Position numbers and translations under genes: made by a program
The notes under the pieces: model-generated
What the model saw: only the letters and a program-made list of their open reading frames with translations
What the model was told of the DNA's origin: nothing
Databases searched by the model: none
In this document: positions 17,434 to 27,562 of the stretch, in pieces
How the letters are laid out: every line of letters starts with the position of its first letter
Numbering within the stretch: position 1 is the stretch's first letter
Assembly: GCF_020911945.1 (NCBI RefSeq)
Contig: NZ_CP087135.1
Coordinates: forward strand, 806,001 to 870,000
Direction: 5' to 3'
DNA length: 64,000 bases
DNA from: Flavobacterium galactosidilyticum
GTDB lineage: Bacteria; Bacteroidota; Bacteroidia; Flavobacteriales; Flavobacteriaceae

Positions 17434-18777
17434 ATGGACATATTTATTAAGCTTTCTCAATTTTTATTGAGTTTATCATTACTTATTATACTTCACGAAT
17501 TAGGGCATTTCATTCCTGCTAAATTATTCAAAACTAGAGTCGAAAAATTTTACTTGTTTTTTGACGTTAAATATTCCCTTCTAAAAAAGAAAATTGGCGA
17601 AACTGAATATGGTATTGGTTGGTTGCCTCTAGGTGGTTATGTGAAAATATCTGGGATGATAGACGAAAGTATGGACAAGGAGCAGATGGCTTTGCCGCCA
17701 AAACCTTGGGAATTTCGTTCGAAACCAGCGTGGCAACGTTTGATTATCATGTTAGGTGGTGTTACGGTAAACTTTATTTTGGCTTTCATTATTTACATCG
17801 GAATGGCATATGCGTATGGCGACACTTTTGTGAAAAATGAAGATATTAAAGACGGCTATTTGATTGAGAACCCAGCGATGCTTAAAGCTGGTTTTCAAAC
17901 AGGAGACAAAATTATTGCTATTGATGGAAAAACGGTCGAAAATTTTGACAACGACATGAACATGAATATTGTCATGGCAAAAACAGTGGTGATTGAGAGA
18001 AATGGTACGCAAAAAACGATTCAAATTCCTAATGATTTTGTAGATCAATTGTCTAAACACGAAAAAGGACTTCTAGCCTCTGTTCGTATGCCTTTTGCTG
18101 TGGGTAAACTTACTGAGGACTCACCAAACACCAATTTGCAGCAGAAAGATGTAATTCTAAGTTTAAATGGGCAACAAACTAAGTATTTTGATGAAGCACA
18201 AGTTGTTTTAGAACAAAATAAACTAAAAACCATTCCTGCGAAAATACTACGTGACCAAAAAGAAATGACTGTTAATGTCAAAGTAGATAAGGATGGCAAA
18301 CTTGGTGTATACCCTAGTAATTTAGGAATGGCATCCTTAGAAAAATTAGGTTATTACAAAATAAGTACTAAAAATTATAGTTTGTTAGAATCGATTCCGG
18401 TTGGAATTGAAAAAGGGAAAGATCAGCTAATTGGTTACGGCAAACAATTGAAGATGATTTTTAACCCTGAAACCAAAGCGTACAAGCAAGTAGGAGGTTT
18501 TAAGGCCATCTTCGACATTTTTCCGAGTACTTGGAGCTGGGAAGTTTTTTGGAGCATCACCGCTTTGCTTTCGATTATGCTTGGTGTAATGAACTTATTA
18601 CCTATTCCTGCACTAGATGGTGGTCATGTTATGTTTTTATTATACGAAATCATTAGCGGTAGAAAACCGAGTGACAAATTCCTAGAGAATGCGCAAATGG
18701 TTGGTTTTGTTTTACTTATAACACTATTACTATTTGCTAACGGAAACGATATTTACAAAGCAATTGTAGGCAGATAA
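17434..18777 (+). CDS. rseP: RIP metalloprotease RseP (site-2 protease)
   Basis: 447-residue intramembrane zinc protease of family M50. The zinc motif HELGH is at residues 21-25 in the first membrane helix and the third ligand lies in NLLPIPALDGGHV near the C-terminus. One or two PDZ domains (about 130-310) separate the halves. RseP cleaves membrane-bound anti-sigma factors and remnant signal peptides. Here it stands alone, without the dxr or bamA neighbours found in proteobacteria, and is followed by the tRNA promoter. Confidence 0.95.
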   Translation: MDIFIKLSQFLLSLSLLIILHELGHFIPAKLFKTRVEKFYLFFDVKYSLLKKKIGETEYGIGWLPLGGYVKISGMIDESMDKEQMALPPKPWEFRSKPAWQRLIIMLGGVTVNFILAFIIYIGMAYAYGDTFVKNEDIKDGYLIENPAMLKAGFQTGDKIIAIDGKTVENFDNDMNMNIVMAKTVVIERNGTQKTIQIPNDFVDQLSKHEKGLLASVRMPFAVGKLTEDSPNTNLQQKDVILSLNGQQTKYFDEAQVVLEQNKLKTIPAKILRDQKEMTVNVKVDKDGKLGVYPSNLGMASLEKLGYYKISTKNYSLLESIPVGIEKGKDQLIGYGKQLKMIFNPETKAYKQVGGFKAIFDIFPSTWSWEVFWSITALLSIMLGVMNLLPIPALDGGHVMFLLYEIISGRKPSDKFLENAQMVGFVLLITLLLFANGNDIYKAIVGR

Positions 18778-18804
18778 AAAAAATAAAAAAAAGTTCGGTT
18801 TTTA

Positions 18805-18835
18805 TTTGCACAAACCAAATGATAGCCTATCTTTG
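18805..18835 (+). promoter_or_regulatory. Strong promoter of tRNA-Asn
   Basis: TTTG at 18805-18808, exactly 19 bp, then TATCTTTG at 18828-18835. This is one of the best consensus promoters in the window and lies about 80 bases before the tRNA. Confidence 0.8.
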
Positions 18836-18915
18836 CACCGCTTTAAAGATGTAACGCACATCACGATAAAGCACATTAAAACGTTCATTCCTTAATAGAA
18901 TAAAAATACACAGTT

Positions 18916-18989
18916 TCCTTCTTAGCTCAGTTGGTTAGAGCATCTGACTGTTAATCAGAGGGTCCTTGGTTCGAGCCCAAGAGAGGGAG
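18916..18989 (+). tRNA. tRNA-Asn (anticodon GTT)
   Basis: A 74-base cloverleaf. Acceptor arms TCCTTCT and AGAGGGA pair with one G-U. The D-arm is GCTCAGTTGGTTAGAGC, the anticodon stem TCTGA/TCAGA carries loop CTGTTAA with GTT at 18950-18952, and the T-arm is CTTGG-TTCGAGC-CCAAG. The discriminator is G and CCA is not encoded. Confidence 0.97.
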
Positions 18990-18995
18990 CTTTTT

Positions 18996-19029
18996 AAAAA
19001 GACTTTACAGCAATGTAAGGTCTTTTTTG
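18996..19029 (+). terminator. Terminator of tRNA-Asn
   Basis: Inverted repeat AAAAAGACTTTACA, GCAA loop, TGTAAGGTCTTTTT (one G-U) followed by more T residues, directly after the tRNA. Confidence 0.85.
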
Positions 19030-19555
19030 TTTTTAGGCTATAGCGAAATCAGTGCTTCACGCTATTTTACTATAAAAGGAGAAGATTTGTCATTTTACAA
19101 CTTTGACAGGTTTTTTTAAAAAAAGGTAACACATTAGGTAATATCTATTTTTTCAAAAGGTAACACTTTTTTATACCACCAATTTAAGGGATTAAAAAAA
19201 ACATGCAAAACAAGGGGAAGTTAGGTAATCATTAAAAGTTTAAAAACGGGGTTGTTTACATCGAAAAACTTAGAATAATCATCACAGAAAACTTTTTAAA
19301 TCTACCTTAGCTTTTAACCGACAACAAAATAAATCCTTAAAAAAATTCCCTCTTTTTCACCTAAATATTTTTCTAAATATATTTTGATTGAATAAAAAAA
19401 CAAGGACTACTAATTTTTTGTAAATTTGATTATTAGTTTCTTAATTTAATTCTGAAACTAGATAACATACGCCAAATTTATACTAAATAAATTCTTAGCT
19501 AAAGAATATTGCTATTTATGAATACTAGAGTTTCTGGTTGAAATACCTTTAAAGT
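19030..19555. other. Gene-free stretch with a short direct repeat
   Basis: About 525 bases without a credible gene. The 12-mer AAAAGGTAACAC occurs twice (19121-19132 and 19155-19166), 34 bases apart, and GGTAA recurs nearby. TAAATTTG at 19421-19428 could be a -7 box for the kinase, giving a leader of about 120 bases. No integrase or tRNA fragment marks this as an attachment site. Confidence 0.4.
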
Positions 19556-22336
19556 ATGAGTGAAAATATAAATCACGCGCAAGACAATCATCAATCACAA
19601 GAGGAATTCCTAGCTAACGGATTCTTATCTAAAAAAGAGGCATTCGTTTTGAAACTTCAACAAGAGATTGAAGCACTTAAACTTGAACTCAAATTACAAA
19701 AAAATATACATCAAGAAACGCCACTACTTAATTCAATCTCCATTGGAAACTTTATACTAGGACGAGACGGAATTATACATAAAGTCAATCAATACGGTGT
19801 AAAAATATTCAACAACAGAACTACTGACTTAGTCAACACTAATTTTAATAGTTATATTTCTGCAGAAAGCCAAATTGATTTTTTCAATTTTTTCGAAAAA
19901 TTAAAGGGCACTAATAAAAATCAGAAATGTGAAATTCAACTTTCTTTAGCCAATAAAATTAAAAAATTTGTTCGTATTGAAGGGACATTTGTTCCTGCTG
20001 AGATGAAATATCTACTATATGTAATTGATATTTCTAAACTAAAAATCATTGGAGATGAATTATCACAATCTAAAATAGAAAATAGTGCGATAGTTAAGGC
20101 ATTCAAACATATTGTATTTCGAGTAAACAATGAAGGTGTAATTCTGAGTTATCGATCTCCAAATAAAGAATTACTTTTTGATCAACCTGAAAATTTTTTA
20201 AGTAAAAAAGTTGGAGATGTATTACCTAAACACATTGGAACGCTACTTGAAGATGCAATCAAAAGAGCTTTTCAAAAAAGCAAATGCATACGTATAGAAT
20301 ATTCATTAATGTTAGAAAGTGGCGAACATTATTTTGAATCCCGCGTCATCCCTATCAATAATAATGAAGTTTTAATTTTTGTAAATGATATTACTTCACG
20401 TAAAAAAGAGGAATTTGAACTCATTGCTGCTGAAAAAAGAGCACAAGAAAATGAAACTCGCTTTAAAGCATTACATAACGCATCGTTTGGCGGAATAGCT
20501 ATCCACAATAATGGAATTATACTAGAATGCAATCAAGGTTTATGTGATATGACGGGATATTCCTTAGATGAATTAATAGGTATGGATGGTTTAAAATTAA
20601 TTGCTGAAAGTTCTAGAGAGCAAGTTATAAAGCATATACAGGGAGGCTATGAAAAGGCATATGAAGCGTTTGCAGTTCGTAAAAATGGGGAGCAATTTCC
20701 AATCAGGCTAGAAGCTAGAAATGTACCCTATAAAGGTGAAATTGTTAGAACAGTCGAATTTCGTGACATCAGTGATCAAAAAAAAGTAGAGAAAGAAATC
20801 CTTAAAGCAAAAGAACTGGCGCAGAGGAATGAAACCTTCTTTAATGCAATTCTTAACCATATGGGTGATCCGGTTTTTGTAAAGGATCATGCAAGTAGAT
20901 TGTTTTTGGTCAATGATGCTTTTTGTGAATTTTTTGATGTTAAAAGAGAGTGTGCGATTGGTAAAACACTTAGCGAATATGTTTCCGTTCAAGAAAGAGA
21001 AACATTCCTGAGAATTGACAATCAAGTACTAGCTGATGGAAAAGAAAATATAAGTGAAGAAACGCTCACCTTCGTTGGTAAAGAATCTAAAACTATTTCT
21101 ACTAGAAAAACACGCTTTTTAGATTATGATGGTACAAAATATCTTATCGGTATTATTCGAGATATTAGCAATCGTAAAAAGGTAGAAATTGAATTGCTGA
21201 ATGCCAAAGAAAAAGCGGAACAAGCTGACCAATTAAAATCAGCATTCTTAGCCAATATGAGTCATGAAATTAGGACTCCTATGAATGGAATATTAGGTTT
21301 TGCAGAGTTGTTGAAAGGACCAAACCTCACTGGTGCAAAACAACAAGAATACATCAATATTATTGAGGAAAGCGGCGAAAGGATGCTTAATATTATTAAT
21401 GATATTATTAGCATTTCTAAAATTGAAGCTGGATTAATGGAAGTGCATAATCAGTATTCTAATATAAATGAACAGGTTGAATATATTTATAATTTTTTCC
21501 TTCCTGAAGCGGTCAAAAAAGGTTTGAATTTGAGTCATCACAATTCATTACCGCTTGATGAAGCAAACATAACAACTGACCGTGAAAAATTATTTGCAAT
21601 ACTCACTAATCTTGTAAAAAATGCCATTAAACATACTGAGAAAGGTAGCATTGATTTTGGATATACTATAAAAGACACCGATATCATTTTTTATGTTAAA
21701 GATTCGGGAATTGGCATCCCTGATAATCGTAAAGAAGCTGTTTTTAAACGATTTATCCAAGCTGACATTACTAACAAGATGGCATTGCAAGGTGCTGGTT
21801 TAGGACTTTCAATCTCTAAAGCTTACGTAGAAATGCTTGGAGGAAAGCTTTGGCTTGAATCACAAGAAGGACTAGGGAGTACATTTTATTTTACACTTCC
21901 CTATTTTAGAAATAGTGGAACTGCGCAACATATAAAAGCTAAGGAGACAACTACCAAAGAAGAAGTTTTAAAAAACAAATTAAAAATTCTAATTGCTGAG
22001 GATGATAAAATCTCTGAATTACTTATTTCTCTTGCTGTTAAAAATTTAGTAAGCGAAATTGTGTATGCTAAAAATGGGATAGAAGCGATTGATTCTTGCA
22101 AAAATAATCCAGATATCGATTTAATATTAATGGACATGCAAATGCCAAAAATGGATGGACAAGAGGCTACCCAAAAAATTAGAAAATTCAACAAAGATAT
22201 AATTATCATAGCTCAAACGGCAAATGCGCTCTCTAACGAAAGTGAAATTATGCTCGAAGCAGGATGCAATGACATTATTTCAAAACCCATTCAGATTGAA
22301 GAATTAAAACGATTAATTAGTAGACATTTTAAATAA
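19556..22336 (+). CDS. Multi-PAS hybrid sensor histidine kinase / response regulator
   Basis: 926 residues without clear membrane segments, so probably a cytosolic sensor. About four PAS domains fill residues 50-545, with PAC-like ends such as FVNDITSRKK, VEFRDISDQKK and GIIRDISNRKK. Then come HisKA with phospho-acceptor His570 in NMSHEIRTPMNGIL, the ATPase with N box NLVKNAIKHTEKGS, G1 DSGIGIP and G2 GAGLGLS, and a receiver with Asp860 in LMDMQMPKMDG. No regulator or phosphotransfer gene is adjacent, so it is an orphan. Signal unknown; PAS domains often bind heme, flavin or small molecules. Confidence 0.95.
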   Translation: MSENINHAQDNHQSQEEFLANGFLSKKEAFVLKLQQEIEALKLELKLQKNIHQETPLLNSISIGNFILGRDGIIHKVNQYGVKIFNNRTTDLVNTNFNSYISAESQIDFFNFFEKLKGTNKNQKCEIQLSLANKIKKFVRIEGTFVPAEMKYLLYVIDISKLKIIGDELSQSKIENSAIVKAFKHIVFRVNNEGVILSYRSPNKELLFDQPENFLSKKVGDVLPKHIGTLLEDAIKRAFQKSKCIRIEYSLMLESGEHYFESRVIPINNNEVLIFVNDITSRKKEEFELIAAEKRAQENETRFKALHNASFGGIAIHNNGIILECNQGLCDMTGYSLDELIGMDGLKLIAESSREQVIKHIQGGYEKAYEAFAVRKNGEQFPIRLEARNVPYKGEIVRTVEFRDISDQKKVEKEILKAKELAQRNETFFNAILNHMGDPVFVKDHASRLFLVNDAFCEFFDVKRECAIGKTLSEYVSVQERETFLRIDNQVLADGKENISEETLTFVGKESKTISTRKTRFLDYDGTKYLIGIIRDISNRKKVEIELLNAKEKAEQADQLKSAFLANMSHEIRTPMNGILGFAELLKGPNLTGAKQQEYINIIEESGERMLNIINDIISISKIEAGLMEVHNQYSNINEQVEYIYNFFLPEAVKKGLNLSHHNSLPLDEANITTDREKLFAILTNLVKNAIKHTEKGSIDFGYTIKDTDIIFYVKDSGIGIPDNRKEAVFKRFIQADITNKMALQGAGLGLSISKAYVEMLGGKLWLESQEGLGSTFYFTLPYFRNSGTAQHIKAKETTTKEEVLKNKLKILIAEDDKISELLISLAVKNLVSEIVYAKNGIEAIDSCKNNPDIDLILMDMQMPKMDGQEATQKIRKFNKDIIIIAQTANALSNESEIMLEAGCNDIISKPIQIEELKRLISRHFK

Positions 22337-22370
22337 ATAATTATTTGTACAGACGAAAAATCCCAAAATA

Positions 22371-22402
22371 AAAAGCCCTTTCTCGCAAAAGAAAGGGCTT
22401 TT
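22371..22402. terminator. Bidirectional terminator between kinase and GH31
   Basis: Perfect 13-bp arms AAAAGCCCTTTCT / AGAAAGGGCTTTT around a 6-base loop, between convergent genes. Confidence 0.9.
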
Positions 22403-22428
22403 AGAATTAATACTCTTTATAGTTCTTA

Positions 22429-25400
22429 CTATAATTTTAGTGTATTCAAATTTTTATCCACTAACATCATTTGTAAAGGTTTCAAACTAAAGTTTACTTT
22501 TTGTTTCGCTTTCAATTTGATGATAAACAAATCTGAACTTCCCTCTAAAGCTTCTTGTTTTCCAAGGTTTATAAAAGCAGGATACAAAACTTTTTCACCG
22601 TTAGAGTGTAGTCTGTCGTTCGTTAAGTTCTCCATTTTCTTAGTATTCAACGATTGGATTCCAATAAATTCATAATCTTTAGTACTATAGGGAAGTGCAA
22701 AACTCAACGCATTTACCGATTTTAGATTCTTACCTGAAACTTTAACTTCGATGATCTCATCTTTATTATAGCTTTGCTTAGCAGTTGTCAAAGCAAGTTT
22801 TCCTGCCAGATTTTCAATTTTAGCATCGCTAATTCCACCATCTATTTGAGTAGCGACTACTGAAACATCATAAGCATCAATTAGCTTGTTTTTATTTACA
22901 TCACCATTACTTACATAGCCTTCAAAATCAGCATCACCTTGTCTTAATCCCATATAATTGATATAAGAAGTAAGGTCATTTCTATCAATCAATCTATCAT
23001 TGTTGATGTCTCCTGGACGGTAACTCTCCGTTCCTGGCACTTTGAAAACGTATAATTCACGACCAGTACCAAAATTGCCAACTCCTTCGCTAACAGTAAT
23101 TTTTATAAAACGAACTGATGGTTGGTTGCTAAATTTAAAGGTTTTAACATCTGAGTTATTTTTCCATTCAAATTCACCAGCTTCAGTCCAATCCTGTTTG
23201 TCATGGCTGTAATATACTTTTCCTTTTCGTAAATTACCGTTTCCACCACTCATTCTTGGTAAATAATCAAATTTATCTAGTTGATTGATTGTATTTAAGT
23301 CGATAACCATTTCAAAAGGAATTGCATTTGCATCCCATTTTGTATGCCACATATTAGCCTCATCATAATCAAATAACTGTTCAATTCCTGATCCGTCTTG
23401 ATCTGCCACATTTAATGTTGCGGTAATTCCACTGATGGCAAATTCCAAAGGATTGTTTTTCGTTTTAGCACTGAAAGTTGTCCAAGGTGAATTTCCGCTT
23501 TTGTTTACTGCTCGCACTTTAAAAGTATAATCAGTTTCAGCATTTAATCCGTCAAACAATAATTCAGTTCCTTTGATTGTAGTATAAGACATATCGTTGA
23601 ATTCTACTTCATAGAAATCGGCATTAGTAACTTTATTCCATGTTGGTTTCAAAGTATAAGGTTCTGCATTTGCATCAGAAACTATTGCATTTGCTGGAGC
23701 GGTTAATGTACCACTACTAATTTTATAATTATCAACAGGCGTAAAAAGGAAACCTTTTACTTCAACAGTTACTCCATTTTCAGCTGTATTTGTCGAAGCT
23801 AATTTTACTAAAATCTGTGGATTTTTAGTGATTTTTACATTTTCAAATTCACTTCCTTTTGTTGCAAACTGGTTCAAATTTGGAGCAGCATCATAGAAAT
23901 ATACATTTTCTTTACTTGCATAATCTGCTAGCGAAGTTGCCTTTGCCAATTTACTTTTGCTGTTCCCAATTTTAGCCATTAGCTTTTTAGGCTCTTGCGT
24001 TACATTAATCTTAAATTCGGTTGCTTTTTCTTTTACAAAACCATTAAAATCTCCTTTTGTTGGTTGGATTGTGATGGTAGCTTTATCCTTTTTAACTTCA
24101 GATTCGATTACTGTAAAAGTTCCTTTTCCAGCTTTATATGCTTCAGAAATTCCATCGTCATCATATTCTGTAAAAGACGACTTTCCTTCAGGATAAATTT
24201 CATAAATACGCAATTTAGTATTGATTTCAGCCACATTGTTATTTGGATTCACCATTGGGATAATAGCTCCACTTTTTACAAAAACAGGCAATTTCCACAC
24301 TGGACTATCAAATTCATTGATGATACGATTTCCTTCATATTTTTCTCCGCTAAAGTAATCTATCCAAGTTCCTTCTGGTAAATAGATTCCGTTGCGAATA
24401 TCATTTCCTTTATCATCTGATTTTGTAGCTTGATAAATAGGTGCCACTAAGAAATTTGGCCCATACATAAACTGGTATTGGGTTGCTTTTCCTTGAGTGT
24501 ACGCATTTTTAGATTCTAAAAACATCGGTCTTATGATTGGCAAACCATCTACGGCTTCCTTTGCAATACTATATGCGTATGGCATAAGCTCTGATTTCAA
24601 TTTCAGATAATGTCTGTTGATTGAAGTCACCGGTTCGTCTAAAGCATGTGGATATTTTGGGTTAGAACCCCATCCATCCATATTCAATTGCATGGGTGTA
24701 AAGGTTTTCCATTGAAAATCTCTAGTGTTTACAATTGGATTTTTACCACCAAAAATTCCATCTACATCCGAAGTAATGTTAGGTTGCCCTGACAATCCCG
24801 AACCTAAATAAGTAGGAATGTGAAAACGAATGTATTCCCATACACCGCCAGTTTGATCTCCTGACCAAATAGTTGCGTAACGTTGTGTCCCGGCCCAACC
24901 GTCAAGCGAAATGATAAATGGTCTTGCATCATTACCGTATTTCGGCATAATAATTCCCGCATCGGCAACACCATTTAATCCAAAAGAATAGCCTTCTCCA
25001 ACCCACGCCACATCTGTTTTAAGCACACGAACGCCCGCATCTCTAACTTCTTTAATAATATCTCTTTGCAATAGCGCACTTATTCCCTCTTTTGGATGAA
25101 GATCTGATTGTGTCCAAAGACCAATTTCGACCCCATTTTTTCGAGCATAATCGCCTAAGCTTTTTAGGTTTTGAATGTTTCCATCCAAAGTTTCTGTTTG
25201 ACCATAACCAGCTCCGTAACCATCATTTGGCAAAATCCAACCTAAGGGCATGTCGTGTTTTTTGTAACGATCGATAACGCCACGAGCCGAGAATTGATAA
25301 TTGTTTTTTTCGCCGTTCAAAGATTCCTTAATTCCAGTATCATCTTTTTGACTTTCTGAATAGGTTTTTCCGTCTTCAAATAAAATTCCTTTTGGTGATT

Positions 25401-26292
25401 CTTTCCAATAATCGCGGTTGTAAGCATTTAAATGTCCTTCGTAAAAACCAAATTTTGGTAACAAAACCGGATTTCCTGTCAACTGATAAAAGTCATTCAA
25501 CAAGCCCGTTACCGGCTCATTAATCATAAAGAAAACATCTAAATAATCAGTTTCATGAGAAAGTTGTACGCTACCTTTTGCTTTAGCGCCAAAATCATAT
25601 TTCCCCTTTTTGAACGTGTACCACATCATTCCATATCCATTAGAAGACCAATAATAAGGATTTGGCGACGCTACACCACCATCAGTCCAGCTATTTTGAT
25701 TTTCTATAGAAATTGCTTTTCCTTTGTGTGAAAAACGACCGTTTTGGACACCTCCACCATAGAAATATTCGGTAGGATTTTCTTTTAAAGTTAAGGTAAC
25801 TTGTTTTTCTTCAAATGCAGGAAGTGCAGTTTCTTCAACAATAACGGCTTTAGTTTTTGAATCTATGATTTTGAACAGAGAAGTGTTTTTGTCAAAAATA
25901 ATTTCGATTGCTGCTGTTGCAATAACCAACTCTTTTGCTTGATCACTGATGCTCAAAGAAGCAACCGATTTTCTAGGATTTTCAACCAATATATGTGCTT
26001 CCTGTTTTGCTTCTGGAGTGCGCATTGCTTTTCCAGAATTATCTTGGAACAATCTAAAAATGTTAACGCCATAGAAATCGAAAAGCATTTTTTGATTGTT
26101 TGAAAAAGAAACCTCAATAGTTGTTGGATTGATTTTCGCTGCTCCAATAACGTGTATATTAGTTTGCGATATCGCTTTGACAGTTTGATTTTCGTTGAGT
26201 TGTTGCGCTTGAAGATTGCTGATCGAGATGCTTGAGGCTACAGCAAATAAAACGCTGGCAATAGGTTTACCATTCCAGAATTTTGTTGTCAT
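22429..26292 (-). CDS. Multi-domain GH31 glycoside hydrolase with Fn3, F5/8C, dockerin and cohesin-like modules
   Basis: 1287 residues with a signal peptide. The GH31 barrel (about 290-700) has nucleophile Asp427 in VLKTDVAWVG and acid/base Asp479 in WSGDQTGG, followed by the family beta-domains and a DUF5110-like domain. Then come Fn3 (about 861-946), a discoidin/F5-8C carbohydrate-binding domain (947-1091), a dockerin with two Ca loops (DINNDRLIDRND and DVNKNKLIDAYD, 1092-1153) and a final cohesin-like beta-sandwich (1154-1287). GH31 cleaves alpha-glycosides. This architecture and the VAWVG motif recall GH31 alpha-N-acetylgalactosaminidases, which is a tentative inference. No type IX sorting domain and no SusCD neighbours are seen. 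Confidence 0.9.
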   Translation of the reverse strand: MTTKFWNGKPIASVLFAVASSISISNLQAQQLNENQTVKAISQTNIHVIGAAKINPTTIEVSFSNNQKMLFDFYGVNIFRLFQDNSGKAMRTPEAKQEAHILVENPRKSVASLSISDQAKELVIATAAIEIIFDKNTSLFKIIDSKTKAVIVEETALPAFEEKQVTLTLKENPTEYFYGGGVQNGRFSHKGKAISIENQNSWTDGGVASPNPYYWSSNGYGMMWYTFKKGKYDFGAKAKGSVQLSHETDYLDVFFMINEPVTGLLNDFYQLTGNPVLLPKFGFYEGHLNAYNRDYWKESPKGILFEDGKTYSESQKDDTGIKESLNGEKNNYQFSARGVIDRYKKHDMPLGWILPNDGYGAGYGQTETLDGNIQNLKSLGDYARKNGVEIGLWTQSDLHPKEGISALLQRDIIKEVRDAGVRVLKTDVAWVGEGYSFGLNGVADAGIIMPKYGNDARPFIISLDGWAGTQRYATIWSGDQTGGVWEYIRFHIPTYLGSGLSGQPNITSDVDGIFGGKNPIVNTRDFQWKTFTPMQLNMDGWGSNPKYPHALDEPVTSINRHYLKLKSELMPYAYSIAKEAVDGLPIIRPMFLESKNAYTQGKATQYQFMYGPNFLVAPIYQATKSDDKGNDIRNGIYLPEGTWIDYFSGEKYEGNRIINEFDSPVWKLPVFVKSGAIIPMVNPNNNVAEINTKLRIYEIYPEGKSSFTEYDDDGISEAYKAGKGTFTVIESEVKKDKATITIQPTKGDFNGFVKEKATEFKINVTQEPKKLMAKIGNSKSKLAKATSLADYASKENVYFYDAAPNLNQFATKGSEFENVKITKNPQILVKLASTNTAENGVTVEVKGFLFTPVDNYKISSGTLTAPANAIVSDANAEPYTLKPTWNKVTNADFYEVEFNDMSYTTIKGTELLFDGLNAETDYTFKVRAVNKSGNSPWTTFSAKTKNNPLEFAISGITATLNVADQDGSGIEQLFDYDEANMWHTKWDANAIPFEMVIDLNTINQLDKFDYLPRMSGGNGNLRKGKVYYSHDKQDWTEAGEFEWKNNSDVKTFKFSNQPSVRFIKITVSEGVGNFGTGRELYVFKVPGTESYRPGDINNDRLIDRNDLTSYINYMGLRQGDADFEGYVSNGDVNKNKLIDAYDVSVVATQIDGGISDAKIENLAGKLALTTAKQSYNKDEIIEVKVSGKNLKSVNALSFALPYSTKDYEFIGIQSLNTKKMENLTNDRLHSNGEKVLYPAFINLGKQEALEGSSDLFIIKLKAKQKVNFSLKPLQMMLVDKNLNTLKL

Positions 26293-26486
26293 TTTAGATT
26301 GTTTTTGTTTTTCGTAAAATTAACCATCCAAAACGAAGAAACAAATCCATTTGTTGACTATTTCCTGATGAAACTGCGTAAATAAAACTTTATTGTTATA
26401 AAAAAACGAAAGTAAAAAACAAAATTAGCTAAAGAGTTTAATTAAATACAGAACAGTAATTTAGATGCGTTCTCTAATAAAAAGCA

Positions 26487-27035
26487 TCAGAATTCTAGCA
26501 GCTTACTACCATTAATGGTTGCATAAAAATCGTTTTCAATACCTTTTAACTTGAGATAATTTACTATGGAATGCAACGGAGATTTAGTTTCAAATCGTCC
26601 AAAAGTAGTGACGTTAATAAACACATAATTTTGATCAAAAAAAATCGTTAATGATTTTCCCCAATTAAATAAGCCGATGTTTTTTTTACTCCGTAAAGAG
26701 TTTAATCCTTTGTCATTAATTTGTAAATCAGGGAATTTTTTTGACACAATTTCTACAAATAATTTTCGGTTTATTTCTGGATTTGGTATTTCAATTTTCA
26801 CTAATTTATAGATATAATACCACGAAATTAAAACAAGAATATTTACAGAAATTAATGCAATAGCCGCGTATTGATTTATTTCATTTTTTGGATTTAACAG
26901 TAGTGCTATTGTGGAAACAGTCCAAAAAGAATAAATAATAATTTCGGCAATTTTATCAAAATAATATTCCCAATTTCTTTTGAAAATCATTCTTTCTTTT
27001 TGAATGGTCATCTCCTTGTCTATTCTGATACTCAT
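26487..27035 (-). CDS. Hypothetical protein with two membrane helices
   Basis: 182 residues not assigned to a family. A basic N-terminus leads to two hydrophobic helices (about 28-46 and 55-75) with a short loop, followed by a soluble C-terminal domain (about 80-182) ending FYATINGSKLLEF. The shape is like small YcxB- or PH-like membrane proteins (two helices then a beta-rich domain), but this is only a resemblance. Single gene between two long non-coding stretches; codon use looks like the neighbours. Confidence 0.7.
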   Translation of the reverse strand: MSIRIDKEMTIQKERMIFKRNWEYYFDKIAEIIIYSFWTVSTIALLLNPKNEINQYAAIALISVNILVLISWYYIYKLVKIEIPNPEINRKLFVEIVSKKFPDLQINDKGLNSLRSKKNIGLFNWGKSLTIFFDQNYVFINVTTFGRFETKSPLHSIVNYLKLKGIENDFYATINGSKLLEF

Positions 27036-27562
27036 ACCGTTTCTGTCTAATTTATAATCTCCAAAACTCTTTCTTCATTTATTTATCATTCCTAATCGAA
27101 TTTCAAAATTAAGAAAAATAAAACTTGGCACTACAATTTTTAATTTAATAATTCAATTAACTACAAATAGGCTGTGCGAAAAGTAATTTTCGGACAGCCT
27201 CGATTTTAACTATTATTTGGGCCAATAAAACACGGCTCCTAAAAATTGATAGTTTTAAAAATAAGATAGTTATCGAATAAGTGACAAACGAATACCCAAC
27301 AGAAAATTGATCTGCGAACACACTTATAATAATATGTAAAACAAGCATTTTTTTTAGTAATTTTGATTATTGACTAAAAAAATGGTTTGTCTTTTAAAAC
27401 TTTTATAAAATACGATTTTAATACTTAACATAATTTTGTTGCTTTTGATTTTTAGTACTTTAAAAAAATAATTAAAGATTGTAGCATTTTTGTAAAGTAG
27501 AATATACAGTAATTAAAAGTACCTTTATAACTGGTTTCTCTTCGTAATTAAAAATCAATATC
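27036..27562. other. Gene-free stretch with an orphan hairpin
   Basis: Divergent spacer of about 525 bases between the small membrane protein and the PQQ dehydrogenase. It holds the hairpin at 27169-27200. A 63-codon minus-strand reading (27348-27157) ends inside that hairpin and looks like chance. A near-match -7 box (TACCTTTA) lies at 27520-27527, 36 bases before the dehydrogenase start. Confidence 0.4.
27169..27200. terminator. Orphan terminator-like hairpin
   Basis: Arms AGGCTGTGCGAAAA and TTTTCGGACAGCCT pair with one mismatch around GTAA. It is as strong as the gene-end terminators here, yet no gene ends next to it on either strand. Confidence 0.55.

Noticed and set aside
18916-19555. 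tRNA-linked integrative element
   Set aside because: No integrase, no duplicated tRNA end and no foreign-looking genes follow.
27157-27348. 63-codon minus-strand reading frame
   Set aside because: It runs into the 27169-27200 hairpin and shows only hydrophobic AT-rich codons; no promoter or family.
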